A stretch of DNA of 7,519 nucleotides, from the NCBI GenBank assembly GCA_905215845.1, contig CAJMRU010000042.1, positions 1 through 7,519 on the forward strand, given 5' to 3'. The stretch is from an uncultured bacterium. GTDB taxonomy: Bacteria; Bacillota; Clostridia; TANB77; CAG-508. This document shows, in pieces, positions 1-7,200 of the stretch (the stretch's first letter is position 1; each line of letters opens with the position of its first letter). The notes under the pieces are model-generated. The model was not told the origin of the DNA, made no database searches, and saw only the letters and a program-made list of their open reading frames with translations. Both the position numbers and the translations under genes were made by a program.

Positions 1-3000
1 GAAATAAATGAAAAAGATGGAGAAATTGAAATAATATTAAAAAATGAACCATTAGAAAGTAATATATTGTGGAAGAAACAAGGAAATGAAAAAGTTGTTT
101 TAACATATATATACAATAAAGATGTGGATTTAAAAGGCGAGAAATTTATATTACAAGAAAACGTTACTTTACAAAATGGCAAAGAAATAGTAGCTGATAA
201 AACAGAATTAGAAGTACCAGAAGAAGTTGTAGATTCAACAATAGAAGTTGTAGCAACTAATAGTGAAAATGAAATTTTTAAAGGAAAATTAAATTCAGGA
301 ATAGATAGGAAATTTAATACAGAAACAAAATTAATAGTCAATTTAGCAAATATAGCAAAAACTATTTCAATTAAAGAAAATCAAAGTAGCTATATGGTAA
401 ATGAGCAAGAAACAAATGCAAATATAGTATTTAATAGAACAATAATATCAAAATCAGATTTTAATAAAATTTTTGGGGAAAATGGAGCTTTACAAGTACT
501 TAACGAAAATGGAATATTGTTAGCAACAGTTGATAAAAACTCAGTTGCAGATGAAAATGGAAACATAATAATAGACTATACAGGAAAAGAACCAAGTGCA
601 CTAGAAATAATAACAACTGAAGCTTTAGAAGAAGGAGACGTAAGCTTCTACAATGTAAAAACAATAAAAGAATCAGACTCAAAGACTACAAAAAATGCAA
701 CTAAAATAAATACAAAAATATCATACAATTACGAAGAAGAAACAGAAAATGAAATAAAAGGAATTGATTTTATAACAAATGAAGAAAAGAAAATTGAAAC
801 AGATATACAATTAAAAGAATCTGTAACAGAAGCAACATTGGAACTAAATAAAGATACATTATCAACAGTAGTAGCTAATCAATTAGAAATGAAAGTAACA
901 TTAAAAACAAATACTGAAAAATATGACTTAAATAAAAATCCAATAATAAAAATAGAGTTACCAGAACAAGTAGAAAATATTAATATAAATAATGTAAGCT
1001 TACTATATGAAGAAGAATTAAAAATAAAAAATTATTATGTTGAAGGAAGACAAATAGTTTTAGAGCTAGAAGGAGAACAAAAAACATATAAAGAAAATAC
1101 AGTTGAAGGGACAGACATAATAATAGATGCAACAGTAGATGTAAATAGAAAATCAATAGCAAAAGATGAAAAAATTGTAATGCATTATACAAATGAAAAT
1201 GTAACATCATATGCAGAAGGTGAAAATGGAGAAAAATTAGCAGATATTTCAATAGTACCACCAAAAGATGTGACAGCAATAAATAGTATAAAAGATTTGG
1301 GTGTTGAAACAATAGGACAAGAAGAAAATGAAGAAATTGCATTAGAGAGAGGAAAAACAAGTAAAAGTGTTGAAGTTGGATTTGAAATTATAAATAATAA
1401 TCCAGAAAATATTGAAAATGTAAGTATATTAGGAACTTTCCCAACAAAAACAGAAAAAAATAACATAGATATGGAAGTTTCAGATGGAATAGACATTGAA
1501 AATGCAAAAGTATACTATTCAGAAAATGAAAATGCAACAAAAGACTTACAAGAACCAGAAAATGGCTGGACAGAAGAATTAAATAACAGAAAAGAAGTAA
1601 AAAAATATTTAGTTGTATTAGATAATATAGAAGCACAAACTTCTATAACAGGAACATATAAAGTAGAAATACCAGAAAACTTAGAATACAATCAAATTGC
1701 AAAAGAAGGATATGAAATATCATATACAAATTCAACTACACAAGCAGATAATACAATAAAAGCGACAACAATAACAATGCAAACAGGGGTAGGACCAAAA
1801 TTAGAGACAACATTAGGGGCAGTTATAGGAGAAAAAGATGTTAATGAAGCTACTGTAATAAAAAATGGTGAAGTAATAAAATATACAGTTAAAGTTTCAA
1901 ATACTGGATCTGAAGATGTAGAAGATATTAAGATTGAAGCAAAAATACCTCAAGGTACTAAATTAGTAGAACCAGTAGAAAATTACGAATATACAGGAAC
2001 TTCATATTATGAAGAAGTTGATACAGATATGTACAAGGGTAGTATAGACAGCTTGGCTGTAGGAGAAACAAAATATTTAGAATATGAACTTAGAGTAGAT
2101 AAAGATTTAAAAGAAGGTACATCAATTAAAAATACTGTGGAAACCAAATATTTAGATGTAATTCAAAAATCGAACGAGATAAATTGCAAAACAGAAACAG
2201 GTAATATTAGAGTTTCTGTGAAGAAAGTAACAGATAGATCAGTAGACTTATATGAATTAGGAACAGTAGAATATTTTGCAATAATTGAAAATATATCATC
2301 TGAAGAACAAAGAGATATAAAAATAAGAACCAATAGTTCTAATAATATAAGACCAGAAAGAGTGCAATTAGTATCAGGAGTAGAACAGATAGCAATTACT
2401 AAAAACGAAATTTTGAATGAAGATAATAATGAAAGAAATACTGAAGTAAAGAGAAATACACATAAATTAGATTCAGAAGTACTTGAGTATGCAGAAGAAA
2501 TGAATATAGGAAATTTACAACCAGGAGAAGTAAAAATCTTAGATTATAACATGTTAATAAACCAAATGCTAGATAATAAATCAGAAGAAGTAACTTTTTC
2601 TATAAAAGCAGTAGATGCACAAAAAGAATATACTTCTAATTTATGGAGAGACAACATAAATAGCTTTAAAGTTGATATGGGAATGACAGCTAATATTGAA
2701 GACAAATATATAAAATCTGGAGATATAGTTGAATATTCAATTAATATCAAAAACAATAGTAAATCTAGAACATCAGGATTAACAATAAAAGATAGAATGC
2801 CATCACAATTAACTATATCTAAGATAGAGAAAGATGGAAAAGAAATTGAAATTCCAAAGAATAACTATATAGAGATTTTAAATGATATTGAACCAGAAGG
2901 AGAAGTAAAAATAAAAGTAACAACAGTGGTAAATCACTCAGATTCAAGAGATAATGCAGAAGCAATAACAAATAAAGCAATAGCATCTGTATATGGAAAA

Positions 3001-4140
3001 GAAATAGCTACTACTCAAGAAATAACACATATAATAAAAGCAAATGAGTCAAATCAAGGTGGAGACAATGGAGGAACAGATGGAAATAATGATGTAGATG
3101 ATAACAATATAGCAAAAGGTGAAAGAAATATTACTGGTATAGCATGGTTTGATGAAAATGCAAATGGCAAAAAAGATGAAAATGAAAAAGTATTAAATAA
3201 TATAAAAGTAAAATTACTAAATTTAGATACAAATAAATTAGTAACAGATAAAAATGGAAAAATATTAGAAGCAACAACTAATGAAAATGGAATATATGTG
3301 CTAAGTAATTTAGGAAACGGAAATTATATAGCAATATTTGAATATAATAATTCACAATATGCATTAACTAAGTATAAAGCAGAAGGAATTAGTGAATTAC
3401 AAAATTCAGATGTTAGACTTAATGAAATTTCTGTAGATGGTAAAAAACAAAAGATTGCTTCAACGGATATTATAAAAATTGAAGATACAGATATATCAAA
3501 TATTGATATAGGTTTGATAGAACTTAAAGACTTTGATTTAAAATTAGATAAAACAATATCAAAAGTAATAATTCAAAATTCTTCAGGAACAAATACAAAA
3601 GAATATAATGATGAAAAAATGGCAAAAGCAGAAATTGATGCAAAACAATTAAAAGGAACGACAGTTATAATAGAGTACAAAATAAAGGTTTCTAATATAG
3701 GTGAAGTATCAGGATATGCTAGAAAAATAGCAGATTATATACCAAAAGATTTACAATTTAGCTCAGAAATGAATAAAGATTGGTATCAAACAGGCGATAC
3801 ATTATATAACTCAAGTATTGGAAATGACAAAATTGAGCCAGGAGAATCTAAAACATTAACTCTTACATTAACTAAAAAAATGAATGAAGAAAATCTTGGA
3901 CTAGTAAATAATAGAGCTGAAATAGCAGAAGCATATAATGATTTAGGATTATCAGACATAAATTCAACACCTGGAAATCAAGATAAAAATGAAAATGATT
4001 ATAGTTCAGCAGATATGATTTTAAGTATTAAAACAGGTAAAGCAGTGTACATGTCAATAGGATTAATAGTAACAATTATATTGGCTTCAGGAGTTATTGC
4101 AGCAATAATAGTAAAGAGAAAAAATGATAAAGAAGATTAA
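1..4140 (+). CDS. Giant multidomain surface protein, 5' partial (DUF11 / SdrD-B repeats, C-terminal membrane anchor)
   Basis: This frame is open from base 1 to the TAA at 4138-4140, giving 1379 visible residues; the true start and any signal peptide lie upstream. Residues here count from base 1. Residues 1-595 are acidic, beta-rich sequence that I cannot assign. Three DUF11-like Ig domains follow (about 596-720, 734-885, 889-1013), then a Gly/Asn/Asp linker (1014-1038), an SdrD-B-like domain (1043-1129) and a last DUF11-like domain (about 1176-1340). The C-terminus has SIKTG (1342-1346), a hydrophobic helix (1350-1371) and the tail KRKNDKED. There is a single cysteine (C729), as expected of an exported Gram-positive protein. 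No catalytic motif is seen. The likely role is a structural or adhesive stalk at the cell surface; the ligand is unknown. Gene 2 follows after 22 bases, so an operon is likely. The architecture is well supported; the function is inferred. Confidence 0.9.
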   Translation, partial: EINEKDGEIEIILKNEPLESNILWKKQGNEKVVLTYIYNKDVDLKGEKFILQENVTLQNGKEIVADKTELEVPEEVVDSTIEVVATNSENEIFKGKLNSGIDRKFNTETKLIVNLANIAKTISIKENQSSYMVNEQETNANIVFNRTIISKSDFNKIFGENGALQVLNENGILLATVDKNSVADENGNIIIDYTGKEPSALEIITTEALEEGDVSFYNVKTIKESDSKTTKNATKINTKISYNYEEETENEIKGIDFITNEEKKIETDIQLKESVTEATLELNKDTLSTVVANQLEMKVTLKTNTEKYDLNKNPIIKIELPEQVENININNVSLLYEEELKIKNYYVEGRQIVLELEGEQKTYKENTVEGTDIIIDATVDVNRKSIAKDEKIVMHYTNENVTSYAEGENGEKLADISIVPPKDVTAINSIKDLGVETIGQEENEEIALERGKTSKSVEVGFEIINNNPENIENVSILGTFPTKTEKNNIDMEVSDGIDIENAKVYYSENENATKDLQEPENGWTEELNNRKEVKKYLVVLDNIEAQTSITGTYKVEIPENLEYNQIAKEGYEISYTNSTTQADNTIKATTITMQTGVGPKLETTLGAVIGEKDVNEATVIKNGEVIKYTVKVSNTGSEDVEDIKIEAKIPQGTKLVEPVENYEYTGTSYYEEVDTDMYKGSIDSLAVGETKYLEYELRVDKDLKEGTSIKNTVETKYLDVIQKSNEINCKTETGNIRVSVKKVTDRSVDLYELGTVEYFAIIENISSEEQRDIKIRTNSSNNIRPERVQLVSGVEQIAITKNEILNEDNNERNTEVKRNTHKLDSEVLEYAEEMNIGNLQPGEVKILDYNMLINQMLDNKSEEVTFSIKAVDAQKEYTSNLWRDNINSFKVDMGMTANIEDKYIKSGDIVEYSINIKNNSKSRTSGLTIKDRMPSQLTISKIEKDGKEIEIPKNNYIEILNDIEPEGEVKIKVTTVVNHSDSRDNAEAITNKAIASVYGKEIATTQEITHIIKANESNQGGDNGGTDGNNDVDDNNIAKGERNITGIAWFDENANGKKDENEKVLNNIKVKLLNLDTNKLVTDKNGKILEATTNENGIYVLSNLGNGNYIAIFEYNNSQYALTKYKAEGISELQNSDVRLNEISVDGKKQKIASTDIIKIEDTDISNIDIGLIELKDFDLKLDKTISKVIIQNSSGTNTKEYNDEKMAKAEIDAKQLKGTTVIIEYKIKVSNIGEVSGYARKIADYIPKDLQFSSEMNKDWYQTGDTLYNSSIGNDKIEPGESKTLTLTLTKKMNEENLGLVNNRAEIAEAYNDLGLSDINSTPGNQDKNENDYSSADMILSIKTGKAVYMSIGLIVTIILASGVIAAIIVKRKNDKED
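1786..3039 (+). other. Three consecutive DUF11-like Ig domains in gene 1
   Basis: Residues 596-1013 of the first protein. Each unit has the DUF11 signature of a strand like 'G.(V/I).Y(T/S)(V/I).(V/I).N' followed by a conserved strand ending in a Pro or similar turn. The examples are VIKYTVKVSNTGSEDVEDIK (from about 616), the weaker VEYFAIIENISSEEQRDIK (about 756), and IVEYSINIKNNSKSRTSGL (about 909), followed by IKDRMPSQLTI. The middle copy is the most diverged. DUF11 domains are beta-sandwich modules found in tandem in large bacterial surface proteins, where they act as spacers. Domain edges are approximate. Confidence 0.75.
3040..3114 (+). other. Low-complexity Gly/Asn/Asp linker in gene 1
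   Basis: Residues 1014-1038 are almost only Gly, Asn, Asp, Ser, Gln and Thr (NQGGDNGGTDGNNDVDDNN). They separate the DUF11 array from the SdrD-B-like domain. This is probably a flexible hinge in an otherwise rigid stalk. Confidence 0.7.
3127..3387 (+). other. SdrD-B-like (CNA-B fold) domain in gene 1
   Basis: Residues 1043-1129. The opening ITGIAWFDENANGKKDENE fits the SdrD B-repeat signature 'G.vW.D.n.nG..d.gE', with a calcium-type loop using D1051, N1053, N1055, K1057 (position 7), D1059 and E1062. It continues with a strand IKVKLL, then TNENGIYVLSNLGNGNYIA, the usual 'T...G.Y.f.nL..G.Y.v' second half. Family knowledge: these are calcium-stabilised, proteolysis-resistant spacer domains in Gram-positive adhesins such as SdrD. 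Confidence 0.8.
3526..4020 (+). other. C-terminal DUF11-like domain with DxxSTPGN motif in gene 1
   Basis: Residues 1176-1340. The domain opens with FDLKLDKTISKV, a common first strand of DUF11 domains. It has the core strand TVIIEYKIKVSNIGEVSGYA, the turn IADYIPKDLQF and the segment IEPGESKTLTLTLT. It closes with DINSTPGN (1319-1326) and an acidic stretch NENDYSSAD. The acidic DxNSTPGN..NEND segment is a plausible metal-binding turn, but that is inference. This is the last folded unit before the anchor. Confidence 0.75.
4024..4137 (+). other. C-terminal surface anchor of gene 1: SIKTG, membrane helix, charged tail
   Basis: Residues 1342-1379. The pentapeptide SIKTG is followed three residues later by a hydrophobic helix (YMSIGLIVTIILASGVIAAI and on to V1371), then KRKNDKED and the stop. 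The order pentapeptide, helix, basic tail is that of sortase sorting signals. However, there is no canonical LPxTG. SIKTG could instead be just the last strand of the preceding DUF11 domain, in which case the helix is a plain type I membrane anchor. The membrane helix is near certain; sortase processing is not. Confidence 0.75.
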
Positions 4141-4144
4141 AAGG

Positions 4145-4151
4145 AAGGAGG
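4145..4151 (+). promoter_or_regulatory. Ribosome binding site of gene 2 (AAGGAGG)
   Basis: A full-strength Shine-Dalgarno AAGGAGG lies 11 bases ahead of the ATG at 4163, inside the 22-base gap between the two genes. It fixes the start at 4163 rather than the in-frame ATG at 4199, which would remove the Lys-rich head of the signal peptide. The gap holds no hairpin and no room for a promoter, so gene 2 is probably transcribed with gene 1. Confidence 0.9.
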
Positions 4152-4162
4152 TAATTTATATA

Positions 4163-4243
4163 ATGAGTAAATTAAAAAAGATTTTTATAACTTTATTAAT
4201 GATAATTTTAATTATAACTATTTTATGTACAATATCACAAGCC
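4163..4243 (+). other. Sec signal peptide of gene 2
   Basis: Residues 1-27. The head MSKLKK is basic, followed by an Ile/Leu-rich core (IFITLLMIILIITIL) and a polar end TISQA, with probable signal peptidase I cleavage after A27 (SQA before YS). C22 is preceded by TIL, which does not make a lipobox, so a lipoprotein is unlikely. Confidence 0.9.
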
Positions 4244-7200
4244 TATTCAGTAGGAGAGATAGTAGATATTACTATACAGGACTATTGGAATGATCCCAAT
4301 ATATATTGTGCAGAAAAAGGACAACAATTATTTGATAATCAAACATATAAAATAATTTCTGAAGTAAAAATAGAAGGAAAAGATTCAACAGATCATGAAG
4401 GAAAGACAATAACACACCCTGATAATGCTAGATTTGCAACAATATTACAAGGCGATAATGGACCAGTAAAAGATAATGGACCAGTAGCTCATGGAGTATG
4501 GAATATTCTTCCAGATTGGATGAATAATGTAGGACAATATCATGCAGGTTTATATTTAGGATTCACAAATGGAATAAGGGGAGATTATACTTCAGAACTA
4601 GATACACAAGCTAATGAATATGCACAAAGTCTTGAAAATATGGAAATGAAGGATAATACAAACAAAGAAAATATAAAAGCAACTTCATGTGAAAAAAATG
4701 AAAAAACATATATAAGAGTAGGTCCTTTTAATTGGAGCTTTCCAGGAACTATGAACGATGTACAGGTATTTAATCAAGATGGAAAAGTAATAGAAGGAGT
4801 GTTATTTAGTAGCTTTGAAGGTACAAATGAGGTATGGTTTACAATTGATCACTTGACTAGTGGAAAAGATTTTTATATATCTTTTCCAGCTGATCAAGGA
4901 GTAAGTAAAATAACAAAAATAACAGCGAAAGCAAAAGTAGATATAAATGCTGCAAAAGTATGGTTTTTAGATTCAATAAGTGGAAGCAATTATCAAAATT
5001 TGATAATTAGAGAACCATATAAAGCGGAAAAAGATTTAACGACAGATTTTGATTACGATATTAGCATAATGGGAAATTTAAAAGTTATAAAGGTAAATAA
5101 GGATAACCATAATGTACTTTTAAGAGGTGTAGGATTTTATATTAAAAACAATGATATGGATAAATATGTAAAACAAAATTCGGATGGAACTATATCATAT
5201 GTATCAAAAGAGGAGGCTACAGAATTTATCACTAATGAAAAAGGTGAAATTTTAATTGAAAATTTAATAGTAGGTACATATACAGCTTATGAAACAAAAA
5301 ATCCAAATTATGGATATGAATTTATAAAAGATGGTGTACAAGAAACAGTTGTAGTAGATAAAACAACAGACTTCATAATAGAAAACAAGCAAATATATGT
5401 GAAACTTTCAGGATATGTATGGGAAGATAAAATTTTTGGAAAGCAATCTTTAAGAAATGATTTATTTAAAGATAATGACTATGATGAATATGACATTTTA
5501 ATTCCAGGAATAACTGTTAGATTAAAAGATAAATCAGGGAATGTAATTAAAGAGTCTAAAACTGATGAAAAAGGAGCATATTTATTTGTAGATGTTGAAA
5601 TAGCACAATTAGAAAACTATTATATAGAGTTTGAATATGATGGAATTACATATACAAATGTAGTACCACATATAGATAAGGATAATGGTTCTAAAGCAGC
5701 AGAAAATCCTCAAACAAGAGAAGAATTTAATAATGGATTTAGTACAATATTAGGAAATGGGGATAATACTGGCCATACATTAGATCAAAATGGAAATAAA
5801 AAACACGATTTATCTTATGAAAAAGATACAGAAAAACATACATCTACATTTATAAATAATGGACAGTTTACAATAACATCAAATACTAATGAACCTAAAT
5901 ATATAATTAAAGAACATTTTGAATATGGACAAGAAGAAATAAAATATATAAACTTAGGATTATATAGAAGAGAACAACCAGATTTAGCACTAATTAAAGA
6001 TTTAGATAATGTAAAACTTACTATTAACGGTTATGAACATATTTATGAATATGCACAAAGATTTAAAAACCAAGGAGAATATGGCGACGGATTTAATGTT
6101 GGAGTAAAATTTGGAAATAAATATGGTGATATGAAATATACAAGACCAATTTATAAAGCTGATTATGAATATGTAAATGAAAAAGATAAGAGCAAAGAAT
6201 TAAAAGCATATTTAACATATAAAATTGCAATAAGAAATGAGTCAACAAATTTAACATCACAAATTAACAGTCTAGTAGATTATTATGATAGTAAATATTC
6301 AATAGTTGCAATAGGAACTAACAAAGATGAAAAAACAAGTAATATTACTGGAGATATAAACTTTGAAACTTCTGATTACAATAATGAATATTCAAAGGTA
6401 ATCATAAATACTAATGCTAAAATAGATGCACAAAAAACACATGAAATATATGTACAATTTGAATTAAGTAGAGAAGCAATAATAAATATAATGAATAATG
6501 GAGAAAACTTAGACAATGTAGTAGAAATAAATTCTTACTCAACATTTGGAGAAGATGGAAAAGCATATGCAGGAATTGATGTAGACTCAAATCCAGGAAA
6601 TGCAAAACCAGGAGATAAAACAACATATGAAGATGATACAGACTCTAGCCCATCATTACAATTAGAAATTGCAGATGCAAGAGAATTAGCAGGAACAGTA
6701 TTCCTAGATGAAACAAATATGCCTGAATTACAAACAAACAAAGAAAGAAGAGGCAATGGAAAATATGACGAAGGTGAAAAAGGAATTGCAAGTGTAGAAG
6801 TAACATTAACTGAAAATACAGGAAGTGAAAAAGTATATACAGCTAAAACTGATGAAAATGGAAACTTTACAATTACAGGATTTATACCAGGAGACTATAC
6901 TTTAACATATACTTGGGGAGATGAGACATATACAGTTCAAAACTATAAAGGAACAATATATGATAAATCAAGAGATCAAAATAATAAAGAATGGTATAAG
7001 AATGATGTAGATACAAGATTAACAGACGCTATAGATAATTATAATAAAGATCAAGAAGCACCAAAAGGCTCAAGAGTACAAATTGATGAAGAAATGAAGA
7101 TTCTTGAAAAAGGTGAAAAGAAATATACTAGAACAAAAATGGATTCAACTACACCAACAATGGGAGTAACTATAGAATATGATACAACAACAACAGCTTC

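Noticed and set aside
67..69. TTG at 67 as the start of gene 1
   Set aside because: The frame is open back to base 1 with the same composition, there is no ribosome binding site ahead of 67, and no signal peptide follows it. The gene is cut by the window edge.
500..1636. Leu/Phe-rich open frames on the minus strand (also at 2544-2756 and 6417-7233)
   Set aside because: They mirror the purine-rich, A-rich coding strand of the two giant genes, have hydrophobic junk composition and overlap real domains throughout.
4141..4162. Terminator or promoter between the two genes
   Set aside because: The 22 bases contain the ribosome binding site and show no inverted repeat or T-run.
4199..4201. ATG at 4199 as the start of gene 2
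   Set aside because: It would remove the basic head of the signal peptide and sits 47 bases after AAGGAGG; 4163 is clearly better.
4226..4228. Lipoprotein cysteine C22 in the signal peptide
   Set aside because: The residues before it (TIL) do not fit a lipobox, and a normal SQA cleavage site follows.
7184..7195. ACA run (four Thr codons) as a phase-variable microsatellite
   Set aside because: Only four trinucleotide units, so a change would be in frame and would not switch the gene off. Thr runs are common in linkers.
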